Shown here: positions 1 to 5,690 of the stretch, in pieces
How positions within the stretch are numbered: position 1 is the first letter of the stretch
Layout: every line of letters begins with the position of its first letter
DNA from: an uncultured Collinsella sp.
Lineage (GTDB): Bacteria > Actinomycetota > Coriobacteriia > Coriobacteriales > Coriobacteriaceae
Reading direction: 5' to 3'
DNA: 7,710 bases
Assembly: GCA_900554495.1 (NCBI GenBank)
Contig: USHR01000087.1
Location: forward strand, 1-7,710
The notes under the pieces: model-generated
Seen by the model: only the letters and a program-made list of their open reading frames with translations
Told to the model about the DNA's origin: nothing
The model's database searches: none
Program-made: the position numbers and the translations under genes

Positions 1-898
1 AAACCGTCCGTCGCGTTAGGGCGGCGTATCTTTTGGGGACTGGGATCGGATAATCCGTTTTGATGGCACGTATGGCTAAGCCACCCATTGACTTGGGCAT
101 TGTCAGCATCATGACAAACGCCGTTTCGAGTGGAGAGCGACAGCCTCCGCGTACATGAGAAAGTGCCTTAAGGGCTTTATTGGATCCACGATACCCCGAT
201 GCCTTTGAAAAGAAGGCTCTGAGCTCTTCAACGCTGGTTAGGGCTGGGCGCTCGCGATATTGAGTTTCGTCGGACGTTTCAAGCGCGTAGGAGCCGCAGA
301 TTTCAAAGTAATACTCAACGAGCTCAGTAAGGTTGAGGTCGGCTGTTGCTTCTAACGCGCACAGCTTGATATCGACGATGTAGACGTTCGGCTCGAGTTC
401 TAGGTAGCTTTCTGCATCAAACGTATAGCGCGAGCAGTGGCAGATGCAGCCCTTACGGTGCCTTTTGGCATTATTGGAAAACGTCAGCACATGGATGCTT
501 TCAGAATCGACATTCTTTCTGTTGAGCCATGCTCGCGCCGCTTCCAGGTCGGACGTGGTCGGCGCAGACACCCTGATCTTTTCCATAGGTAAGGGATCGA
601 TCGCGTAGCTTGCGAGCGAGTTGGCTGTTTGGTATACAGCGCGTGCCGTGGTATGTGACAGAACGATTCCCATACGCGCATGATGGCATAGCAGACGCCA
701 CATACGCTCGAAACTTCGGGCAACGGTATTGGGGCGTGGCTTATCTTCTGCGAACGGTGGAGGGGCTTTGAGCTGTCGTATCGAAGGAGCAGCTTCAGCT
801 TGGGAGGTTTCTGACAGCTGCGCCTTTTTGGTGAACTTTAGTTGCGAATTCGTAGCTTCTAAGCGTTTTTGCCGACCGCCCAGATGCCTCACCAACAT
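1..898 (-). CDS. AbiEi-like / endonuclease-domain hypothetical protein, C-terminus beyond the left edge
   Basis: The frame is open without a stop from ATG 898-896 to the window edge (299 codons), so this is the N-terminal and middle part of a longer gene. From residue 76 (MGIVLSHTTARAVYQ) it resembles a Coriobacteriia family of hypothetical proteins that I associate with AbiEi-type antitoxin / transcriptional-regulator annotations and a C-terminal Vsr/DUF559-like nuclease fold. Recognisable blocks are LSHTTA near 80, VHVLTFSN, ELVEYYFEICGSYAL from about 192, and GGCRSPLETAFVMMLTMP followed by MGG from 251. The expected nuclease-like C-terminal part is not in the window, so activity cannot be judged. 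Residues 151-155 (CICHC) form a tight Cys/His cluster. The first 75 residues are Lys/Gln/Pro-rich and outside the recognised homology. I chose ATG 898 because a promoter-like sequence lies just upstream, but it has no good ribosome binding site; ATG 703 or 673 are alternatives. G+C is near 50%, well below the genes to the right, which suggests transfer. Function is inference. Confidence 0.72.
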   Translation of the reverse strand, partial: MLVRHLGGRQKRLEATNSQLKFTKKAQLSETSQAEAAPSIRQLKAPPPFAEDKPRPNTVARSFERMWRLLCHHARMGIVLSHTTARAVYQTANSLASYAIDPLPMEKIRVSAPTTSDLEAARAWLNRKNVDSESIHVLTFSNNAKRHRKGCICHCSRYTFDAESYLELEPNVYIVDIKLCALEATADLNLTELVEYYFEICGSYALETSDETQYRERPALTSVEELRAFFSKASGYRGSNKALKALSHVRGGCRSPLETAFVMMLTMPKSMGGLAIRAIKTDYPIPVPKRYAALTRRTV

Positions 899-900
899 AA

Positions 901-1132
901 TTTGAGTTATTCGGCCTTATCCTATATGAATGGTACGATCGCAACGTTCTATTCGAATTGATTCAGGTAGATAAATGGGGCCTGGATGCGAAATTAAGGC
1001 GACTACAGCGCTCGATTGCGGTTCAAGGGGCCTTGACTAGTGGTTCAGCTGGCCGAACAACTCGAAAAATGTAGGTGGGCAACCTGTCGACTGTGTGAAG
1101 CACGAGTATTTGCTCGTTTTGATGAAAACTAG
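901..1132 (+). pseudogene. Possible decayed small gene (two overlapping frames)
   Basis: Frame one (901-1074) reads through LFGLILYEWYDRNVLFELI and later LRRLQRSIAVQGALTSGSAG, then stops at 1072-1074. It has no ATG near its start, and a stop sits directly upstream at 898-900. Frame two (GTG 1040 to TAG 1132) reads VVQLAEQLEKCRWATC and ends in ARFDEN. The block IAVQG...SGSAG is faintly like small terminase subunits of phages (P27-like), where a basic helix is followed by a Gly-Ser-x-Gly segment. This is a weak resemblance from memory. A frameshifted remnant is possible and chance is a serious alternative. Confidence 0.2.
916..944 (-). promoter_or_regulatory. Candidate sigma70-type promoter of the left-edge gene
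   Basis: Reading the minus strand, TTGCGA (944-939) is followed after 17 bp by GATAAG (921-916). Each matches four of six consensus bases. Transcription would begin near 909, only about 10 nt before ATG 898, giving a very short leader. An overlapping alternative -10 is TATAGG a few bases upstream. Confidence 0.4.
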
Positions 1133-1161
1133 GGTGCAGCCATAAGGCTGCGCCCTAGTTT
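1126..1161 (-). terminator. Rho-independent terminator of the exonuclease gene
   Basis: Arms 1126-1141 and 1146-1161 pair over 16 positions with a single G-T wobble around the 4-base loop ATAA. Read on the minus strand the stem is followed by TTTTC (the Ts overlap the arm end). It lies about 65 bp past the stop codon of the exonuclease gene. It may also stop any plus-strand transcription out of 901-1132. Confidence 0.75.
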
Positions 1162-1226
1162 ACTGCGTGTCGGTGCGCCCAGACGGATTGTGCTGTGCCT
1201 GGCGGGCGCTCCCGCAGGTGGATCAG

Positions 1227-2195
1227 TTATTTCGCAAACAGGTTCTTGAGGTTGAACTCGGCCTGGACGGTACGGAGCATGAGGTCGGTGTCGTCGAGGC
1301 CCAGGTGCTGCTCGTTGGCGTCGGCGGCGAGGGTGCCACGGCGGCGTGCCCAGTTCTCGAGCGCAGCGGGCGCGGACTCGCGGGGGAGCGAGCGCACGTC
1401 GGCGTCCAAGCTGCGGCAGATCTGGCGCGAGTCGATGACGATGATCTTGCCTGCGCGGCGTGCCTCGGCATAACCGTCCAGATGAATTTTGAACCAGCTG
1501 TCCTCGAAGGCGGCATTATGTGCCATATAGGGATACTTCTTCATGAGCTTGAGCAGCTGCTTCTGCAGCTCCTTGTTCTCGCGGAACGGCTTTTTGCCGT
1601 CGATGTCGTCCCAGGTAATGTGATGGATGTTCGATAGTGGCACATCCTCGCCGCGGTAGATGTCGGGCAGGCCGCAGTAGTGCGCCTCGGCGTCATGCGG
1701 CACGGCGTCGCTGGTGAGATCCATGATCTCCCAGCCCACGTTGATGATGTAACCGCGCTCGGGCGCGCGGCCGGTGGTCTCGATGTCGATGCCGAGCACC
1801 GTGCCCTGGATAGGCTTGCGGGCATAGGCCACGCCGAGTGCGTCGCGGTCACCGCGGATCTCGCGCATGACCGATGCGGCGGTGCGTTTTTGCATCTTGC
1901 CGATGGCGGCGCAGGTGTCGGCGTCGGACAGGCCGCGCGAGAGCGTCGCGGGCGTCACGTTGCGCAGGCGCGCCTCGCCAATCTGGTCGCATAGGTCGCG
2001 GTTGCGGTCGGCCAGGTCGCGCACAGTAGCAAAGTCGAAGCCGGGGTCGCCCTCGGCGGTAAAGTACTCGGTCTCGAGCACCTTGAGGGCCTCCTCGCCC
2101 TTCTGGCGCTCGGACTCCATGGCGCCGTGGTCGCCGTAGATAAACATGGGGATAAACGGCTGGCGCTCGTATTCGAGTGCTTGCGAAACATTCAT
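1227..2195 (-). CDS. DnaQ-like 3'-5' exonuclease (DEDDh)
   Basis: Encodes 322 residues. The C-terminal two thirds is an RNase T/DnaQ-type exonuclease domain with all five DEDDh residues visible: Exo I GIDIETTG (D137, E139), Exo II HNAAFEDSWF (D232), and Exo III HLGLDDTD (H297, D302, spaced five apart as in the family). Such enzymes remove nucleotides from 3' ends of DNA or RNA using two metal ions. The specific substrate is not deducible. Residues 1-130 are an extension without a motif I recognise, rich in charged helices. It lacks polymerase or helicase domains and is not next to polymerase genes, so it is a stand-alone exonuclease rather than an assigned PolIII epsilon subunit. ATG 2195 is preceded by AAGGAG (2207-2202) at 6 nt, which decides the start. 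A small GC hairpin (2214-2228) sits in the leader. No strong promoter is evident. It is divergent from the metal exporter. Confidence 0.88.
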   Translation of the reverse strand: MNVSQALEYERQPFIPMFIYGDHGAMESERQKGEEALKVLETEYFTAEGDPGFDFATVRDLADRNRDLCDQIGEARLRNVTPATLSRGLSDADTCAAIGKMQKRTAASVMREIRGDRDALGVAYARKPIQGTVLGIDIETTGRAPERGYIINVGWEIMDLTSDAVPHDAEAHYCGLPDIYRGEDVPLSNIHHITWDDIDGKKPFRENKELQKQLLKLMKKYPYMAHNAAFEDSWFKIHLDGYAEARRAGKIIVIDSRQICRSLDADVRSLPRESAPAALENWARRRGTLAADANEQHLGLDDTDLMLRTVQAEFNLKNLFAK

Positions 2196-2255
2196 ATGCT
2201 GCTCCTTGGACGGGCCGCGTTGCGCGGCTCGGGGTTACTGAGTTGTGGCGAGATG

Positions 2256-2277
2256 ATAGTTTACCATGGGCAACTAT
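2256..2277. promoter_or_regulatory. 22-bp palindrome, probable operator
   Basis: ATAGTT (2256-2261) and AACTAT (2272-2277) are perfectly inverted around a central CCATGG (2264-2269), so 18 of 22 positions are symmetrical. It abuts the -35 box of the exporter promoter and lies in the leader or promoter zone of the divergent exonuclease gene. Size, symmetry and position fit a dimeric repressor or metalloregulator site. The regulator is unknown, and it is not a clear match to any consensus I know. Confidence 0.5.
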
Positions 2278-2304
2278 TGGCACCGCGCCCGGGACAACTA
2301 CAAT
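2277..2304 (+). promoter_or_regulatory. Sigma70-type promoter of the metal exporter
   Basis: TTGGCA (2277-2282), a 16-bp spacer and TACAAT (2299-2304). Five of six -10 bases and four of six -35 bases match consensus. The predicted start lies about 55 nt before the exporter ATG. The -35 box is joined to the 22-bp palindrome and the -10 is followed closely by a second inverted repeat. Confidence 0.6.
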
Positions 2305-2306
2305 AC

Positions 2307-2323
2307 CCTAGTTGACCGCTAGG
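2307..2323. promoter_or_regulatory. Short inverted repeat just past the -10 box
   Basis: CCTAG (2307-2311) and CTAGG (2319-2323) are inverted around a 7-base centre. It covers the expected transcription start of the exporter gene, where a bound protein or an RNA hairpin could act. A second TACAAT at 2329-2334 has TTGACC (2312-2317) only 11 bp upstream, too close to be a promoter. Confidence 0.35.
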
Positions 2324-2366
2324 ACTTTTACAATGCTGCCGAAAGACACGAAAGGTTCCATCCGTC

Positions 2367-3449
2367 ATGGATTTACTGATAGATATTCTGCTCGACGCCG
2401 GCAAGGACACGCTGTCGCTGGTGCCGTTTTTGTTGGTGACGTATCTTGCCCTCGAGACGCTTGAGCACGTTGCTGGCGACCGCGTCAACGGCGCTATCAA
2501 GCGTGCCGGCGCCGCGGGTCCCGTGGTTGGCTCGCTGCTGGGCATAGTGCCGCAGTGCGGATTTTCGGCCATGGCAGCAACGCTGTACGCCGGCCGTGTC
2601 GTGACGCTGGGCACGCTGGTCGCCGTGTTCCTATCGACCTCCGACGAGATGTTGCCGCTGTTGCTCGCCGAGCAAGTACCCGTGCAGACCATGGCGATGC
2701 TGCTCGTCTCGAAGGCGCTGATCGCTCTGGTCACGGGCTTTATCGTGGATGCGGCTATCCGTGGCCTTCGTCGTAATGCCCGCGCGCATGCGGCGATTCG
2801 TCGCACCGTGCTGGGGACCGCGGTTAATCCGGCACACGTGAACTGCGCGCACGATGACCACAGCGGTGGCGACATCATTGACGAAGTGGCCGAGGCGGGC
2901 GTAAGTGCCGATCACATTCACGAGCTGTGCGAACGCGATCATTGCGGCTGTGACGAGGATGAGGACGAGCACGGGCATGACCACGGCCACGACCATGGTC
3001 ACACGGACGAGCACGAGCACCACCACGACCACAGCCACTCTCACGAGGGCGCGCCCGTTCTGTCGATCATCCGCAGCGCGATCTCCCACACCGTGCAGGT
3101 GTCGGTATTCATTTTCCTGGTGACGCTGATTCTGGTGGCCGTGCTCGAGACCTTTGGCGAGTCCGCAATCGAGCAATTCCTGCGCGGCAACGAGACGCTC
3201 GCTGTCCTGGGCTCGGCGCTTGTCGGTCTGATCCCCAACTGCTCTGCTAGCGTCGTTATTACGCAGTTGTACCTCGAAGGTGCGCTGCAGCTGGCGCCGA
3301 TGCTCGCCGGCACGCTTATCTCTGCCGGCGTGGGCTACCTGGTGCTGTTCCGTACCAACCGCAGCGCTCGCGAAAACGCCGTGTTCCTGGTCATGATGTA
3401 CGTCATTGGCGCCGGTTGGGGACTCGTTCTTTCCGCCTTCGGCCTCTAA
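2367..3449 (+). CDS. Putative manganese/heavy-metal exporter (ArsP_2-like, 10TM family)
   Basis: A 360-residue integral membrane protein of the family named putative 10TM heavy-metal exporter, arsenic efflux protein or putative manganese transporter in annotations. It has two related halves. Half one (about 15-132) contains GIVPQCGFSAMAATLY (60-75) and STSDEMLP. Half two (about 241-358) contains GLIPNCSASVVITQLY (287-302). The repeated P-Q/N-C segments are probably part of the transport path. Between them, residues 155-227 form a hydrophilic loop loaded with His, Asp and Glu plus CxC (193-195), a likely metal-binding or sensing segment. It would expel a divalent or oxyanion metal from the cytoplasm; which one is not shown by the sequence. 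ATG 2367 has GAAAGG 11 nt upstream, a rather long spacing. It has its own promoter and operator-like sites and ends in a strong terminator, so it is probably monocistronic and metal-regulated (inference). Confidence 0.87.
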   Translation: MDLLIDILLDAGKDTLSLVPFLLVTYLALETLEHVAGDRVNGAIKRAGAAGPVVGSLLGIVPQCGFSAMAATLYAGRVVTLGTLVAVFLSTSDEMLPLLLAEQVPVQTMAMLLVSKALIALVTGFIVDAAIRGLRRNARAHAAIRRTVLGTAVNPAHVNCAHDDHSGGDIIDEVAEAGVSADHIHELCERDHCGCDEDEDEHGHDHGHDHGHTDEHEHHHDHSHSHEGAPVLSIIRSAISHTVQVSVFIFLVTLILVAVLETFGESAIEQFLRGNETLAVLGSALVGLIPNCSASVVITQLYLEGALQLAPMLAGTLISAGVGYLVLFRTNRSARENAVFLVMMYVIGAGWGLVLSAFGL

Positions 3450-3460
3450 GCAGGCCTAAC

Positions 3461-3535
3461 AAAACGGGCTTCAAAATAGTCATGCTCGGCGCCTGCACAA
3501 TGCGGCGATGCATGGCATTTTGAAGCCCGTTTTTT
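3461..3535 (+). terminator. Long-stem terminator of the metal exporter
   Basis: Arms 3461-3477 and 3517-3533 are perfectly complementary over 17 bp and end in six Ts (3530-3535). It begins 12 nt after the stop codon. The 39-nt middle also folds: CATGC (3481-3485) pairs with GCATG (3510-3514) and a further GC stem lies inside. The whole 73 nt can therefore form one long, slightly interrupted hairpin. A-rich left ends could let it work in both directions between convergent genes. Confidence 0.8.
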
Positions 3536-3570
3536 GTTGAGCCATGGATCCTGAGCGCTCACACCGCTCT

Positions 3571-3614
3571 AAACAAAAAGGCAGATTTCCGGGCATGTCC
3601 CGAAAATCTGCCTT
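3571..3614 (-). terminator. Rho-independent terminator of the hdeD-like/yaiI-like pair
   Basis: Arms 3578-3593 and 3599-3614 pair over 16 positions with one mismatch around a 5-base loop (CATGT). Read on the minus strand the stem is followed by TTTTTGTTT. It starts only 2 nt after the stop codon of the YaiI-family gene. Confidence 0.8.
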
Positions 3615-3616
3615 GG

Positions 3617-4099
3617 TTAGCGCAACAGCTCGGTGAGGTTGCGTTTAAAGTGGGCTCGGTCCTCGCTGGTGAAGGCTGCCGGCCCGCGGGTGCGTCCCCC
3701 GGCGCGGCGCACCTTCTTTTCCTCGTGGCGAATAAACAGCTGCATGTCGATGGTCGCCTTATCGTAGACGCGCCCGCGCACGCCGATGGCGGCGGCATCG
3801 CGTCCGAGCACCATACTCGCCAGGCCTATGTCTTGTGTCACGACCACGTCGCCAGCCTGCAGGCGCTCGATAATGGCAAAGTCGGCGCTATCGGCTCCCA
3901 CACTCACATCGAGCGTCGTGACCCAAAAGCCCCGACGTGCGTGCTCGGCGTCGCGCGGATCGTCGCGGCGAATATGGCGTTCCAGGTTCTGCGTGCTGTT
4001 ACCGGCGATAACGACGGCGACGCCCGCCCTCCGTGCGCAGTCAATCGACTCGCGCGTGACCGGGCAGGCGTCGGCATCAATAAAAAGCGTCTTTGGCAT
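3617..4099 (-). CDS. YaiI/YqxD family protein (DUF188, UPF0178)
   Basis: A complete 160-residue member, close to the usual 145-160. Family hallmarks are all present: DADACPV (8-14) near the N-terminus, DVSVGADSADFAI (64-76), VVTQDIGLA (86-94), GRVYDKATIDMQLFIRHE (109-126) and the C-terminal RRAGGRTRGPAAFT (131-144). The fold is PIN/NYN-like with several conserved Asp residues (D8, D10, D70, D73, D90), so a metal-dependent nuclease role is often suspected, but I know of no established function. Its ATG (4099-4097) directly follows the TAG (4102-4100) of the upstream DUF308 gene with no intervening base, and no ribosome binding site of its own is visible. Translation is therefore probably coupled to that gene. 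A terminator follows immediately. Confidence 0.92.
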   Translation of the reverse strand: MPKTLFIDADACPVTRESIDCARRAGVAVVIAGNSTQNLERHIRRDDPRDAEHARRGFWVTTLDVSVGADSADFAIIERLQAGDVVVTQDIGLASMVLGRDAAAIGVRGRVYDKATIDMQLFIRHEEKKVRRAGGRTRGPAAFTSEDRAHFKRNLTELLR

Positions 4100-4702
4100 C
4101 TAGCGCACCAGTTTGCCAAATTGAATGGCGCGGACAATGAGCGTCACGCCAAACACCAGCAGCGCGGCACCGCTAAAGATGACGAGCATCTTGGCCGACC
4201 ACAGCGGATAGATAAACACGAACATGCCCGCGATGATGGAGAGTGCGCCGCTCAGGATGGCGAGGGCGCGGTTGGCGGAAAGCTCGGACTCCAGAATGGA
4301 CATGACGCCCTCGACAATCCAGCCAAAGCCGGCGACGACCACCACGAGCGTGGTGAGCGTTGCGGTCGAGAAGGCCTGATTGCGCAGGATTATGACGCCG
4401 CCCAGAATGATGAGCAGGTTGGAGATGATGCTCGTAACGCGCCAGCCGGTGGGCAACAGCGGCTCGAAAACAGCGGTAAACAGCCTGATCGCGGCCGTGA
4501 TCACAAAGTAGAAGCCCAAGACGGTCGTTAGGAAGACGAGGGACTTGGCGGGCGCAAACAGCAGTGCGATGCCGGCGACGAGCGCCAAGATGCCCGTGAT
4601 GGCGTAAATCCAGCGCACGGCCTTGACGGCCTTGCCTGCCATGCTTTTCTCGTCAAATCCAAATGCGCTCGATTGCTTGTCATCGTTCTTAAAGATGCCC
4701 AT
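4100..4702 (-). CDS. DUF308/HdeD-like membrane protein
   Basis: A 200-residue protein with a short polar N-terminus (1-24) and six predicted membrane helices near 31-50, 54-78, 88-106, 113-133, 145-165 and 169-192, the layout of the HdeD/DUF308 family. Repeated small-residue patterns such as ITGILALVAGIALL and ILSGALSIIAGMFVFIYP are typical. HdeD of Escherichia coli is linked to acid resistance, but in Gram-positive and actinobacterial members the role is unproven. ATG 4702 has AAGGAG (4713-4708) at 5 nt, a strong start. It heads a two-gene transcript with the YaiI-family gene, whose start codon touches its stop. A small CGGC-GTAA-GCCG hairpin (4720-4731) lies in the leader. The promoter was not identified with confidence in the divergent gap. 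Confidence 0.88.
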   Translation of the reverse strand: MGIFKNDDKQSSAFGFDEKSMAGKAVKAVRWIYAITGILALVAGIALLFAPAKSLVFLTTVLGFYFVITAAIRLFTAVFEPLLPTGWRVTSIISNLLIILGGVIILRNQAFSTATLTTLVVVVAGFGWIVEGVMSILESELSANRALAILSGALSIIAGMFVFIYPLWSAKMLVIFSGAALLVFGVTLIVRAIQFGKLVR

Positions 4703-4860
4703 GATGTCTCCTTTCCGTGCGGCGTAAGCCGTAGCTCTTGCAACCAGTATCGCCCAAGGGCGCTGTCGCGTGGGGCGGAAAGGGCGAATGGGAGCCTCAC
4801 CTTCCCGAATTGTTATCTTTGTTCCCGCTTGGATGTGGGATATTCAACAGGTGTAGAACA

Positions 4861-4889
4861 TTGCGGCTCTGTTCGTTATTGCCTACGTT
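4861..4889 (+). promoter_or_regulatory. Candidate promoter of the nitroreductase gene
   Basis: TTGCGG (4861-4866), 17 bp, TACGTT (4884-4889). Both boxes are imperfect. The AT-rich stretch down to 4936 supports a promoter in this area. TTAGGTTAG (4890-4898), right after the -10, equals one half of the DtxR/IdeR-type iron box, but the second half is not present. Confidence 0.33.
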
Positions 4890-4936
4890 TTAGGTTAGAT
4901 TTTCTTAAGGACAATTGGCTTTTATTGGGGGGTCCT

Positions 4937-5608
4937 ATGAACGAAACAGTTCCCGCGGCGCCGGTAAGCGCCGAGTCGATGGCGAAGCAGGGTTGCGAAA
5001 AGCTTGGCCTGGACACGTTTGACGCGCTGGTTCGCCGCGCCCGCACGTGCCGTCGATTTGACGAGTCCATGCGCGTGCCGCGCGAGTTTTTGCTCGAGCT
5101 GGCGGAGCTTGCGCATCTGGCTCCCTGTGGCGCCAATGCTCAGCGCCTGCGTTTTCATGTGGTGAGCGGTGCCGAGGACTGCGCGCGCGTATTTGATGAG
5201 CTCGCGTGGGCCGGTGCGCTCAAGGATTGGTCGGGTCCCGATGAGGGCGAGCGCCCGACCGGCTACATCGCGATTCTTGCCGAGCGCGCTGTTCCGGGTA
5301 AGCCCGCCGCGTCCATCACCGAGGTCGACACGGGCATTGCCGCGCAGACGATGATGCTCGCCGCCCGCAGCGCCACGCCCGAGGTGGCTGCCTGCATGTT
5401 CAAGGCCTTTACGCCCCACGCGATCGATGCCATGGGGCTCGATAGCGACAAGTATGAGCTCAAGCTGATCATGGCGTTTGGCGTTCCGGCCGAGACGCAG
5501 GTGATCGATGCGATCGATTCCAACCCCGACGGCTCAATTAATTACTGGCGCGACGAGGCGCAGGTGCACCACGTACCCAAGCGCCCGCTTGCCGACGTAC
5601 TGGTGTAG
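4937..5608 (+). CDS. Nitroreductase family protein
   Basis: A 223-residue flavoprotein-type oxidoreductase. The FMN-binding N-terminal signature is visible as LVRRARTCRRFDES (31-44) followed by LAPCGANAQRLRFHVV (61-76), and the middle and C-terminal blocks DTGIAAQTMMLAA (131-143) and LIMAFGVPAE (177-186) follow in the family order. Such enzymes use NAD(P)H and FMN to reduce nitro groups, quinones or similar acceptors. The natural substrate is not apparent. Where many members have APSaaN, this one has APCGAN, placing a Cys near the flavin. I start at ATG 4937, preceded by GGGGGG at 4 nt. The frame stays open upstream to 4673, but that part would overlap the divergent gene's start and has no family similarity. 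It stands 82 bp before the phosphatase pair and could share its transcript, though a hairpin lies between. Confidence 0.85.
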   Translation: MNETVPAAPVSAESMAKQGCEKLGLDTFDALVRRARTCRRFDESMRVPREFLLELAELAHLAPCGANAQRLRFHVVSGAEDCARVFDELAWAGALKDWSGPDEGERPTGYIAILAERAVPGKPAASITEVDTGIAAQTMMLAARSATPEVAACMFKAFTPHAIDAMGLDSDKYELKLIMAFGVPAETQVIDAIDSNPDGSINYWRDEAQVHHVPKRPLADVLV

Positions 5609-5616
5609 CTGAGCGT

Positions 5617-5626
5617 CACCGCGGTG
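5617..5626. repeat. Short perfect palindrome after the nitroreductase gene
   Basis: CACCGCGGTG is perfectly self-complementary and begins 9 nt past the nitroreductase stop. It is too short and T-poor to be a terminator. It may simply reflect high G+C. Confidence 0.25.
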
Positions 5627-5640
5627 TGATCCGGCGGTAA

Positions 5641-5675
5641 ACCACCACAAAGGTACCTGTCCCCTTTGCGGTGGT
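5641..5675. repeat. REP-like inverted repeat with a GGTACC core
   Basis: Arms 5641-5653 and 5663-5675 pair over 13 positions with one A-C mismatch on the plus strand, which becomes a G-U wobble on the minus strand. The centre contains AAAGGTACCTGTCCCCTTT, a string I remember as recurring in intergenic repeats of several bacterial genomes, some with REP-associated transposases. No U-run follows, so it is not an ordinary terminator of the nitroreductase gene. It lies just ahead of the phosphatase ribosome binding site and could affect mRNA stability or expression balance (inference). Confidence 0.55.
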
Positions 5676-5690
5676 GCGAGGGGAGGACGT

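Larger units (their letters stand above)
899..1226. other. Low-G+C stretch without a convincing gene
   Basis: No convincing gene is present in these 328 bases. The line at 901-960 is about 38% G+C, against over 60% in the genes to the right. The contents are the candidate promoter of the left-edge gene, a 57-codon plus-strand open frame without an ATG start (901-1074), a second short frame (1040-1132, GTG start, 30 codons) in another register, a weak hairpin (1102-1117) and the strong hairpin at 1126-1161. The open frames could be remnants of a decayed gene. Alternatively they are chance, which is plausible at this length. Confidence 0.5.

Noticed and set aside
484..723. Minus-strand 79-codon frame inside the left-edge gene
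   Set aside because: The overlapping frame open from 898 to the window edge carries recognisable family blocks, so this one is a shadow.
1010..1040. GGTTCAA resembling a tRNA T-loop, possible tRNA remnant or att site
   Set aside because: The flanking bases do not form a T-stem and no acceptor or anticodon arm can be found nearby.
1102..1120. ACGAG/CTCGT hairpin followed by TTTT as a plus-strand terminator
   Set aside because: Only a 5-bp stem with a 6-base loop and no credible plus-strand gene before it.
1167..1637. Plus-strand 156-codon open frame opposite the exonuclease gene
   Set aside because: It is antisense to the Exo II and Exo III coding part, has no recognisable domain or ribosome binding site, and such frames are common in high-G+C DNA.
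2261..2878. Minus-strand 205-codon open frame opposite the exporter
   Set aside because: Antisense to conserved exporter motifs; Ser/Ala/Thr-rich low-complexity translation typical of a shadow frame.
2956..3045. Possible tandem DNA repeat of GACCAC/GAGCAC units
   Set aside because: The repetition follows from the His/Asp-rich protein loop and has no regular period.
3650..4531. Plus-strand 293-codon open frame across the YaiI and DUF308 genes
   Set aside because: It runs antisense through two clear genes and their joined stop/start, and its translation is His/Asp/Gly-rich nonsense without a domain.
4673..4936. Upstream extension of the nitroreductase frame by 88 codons
   Set aside because: It overlaps the divergent gene's start and the AT-rich promoter area and has no family similarity; ATG 4937 has its own ribosome binding site.
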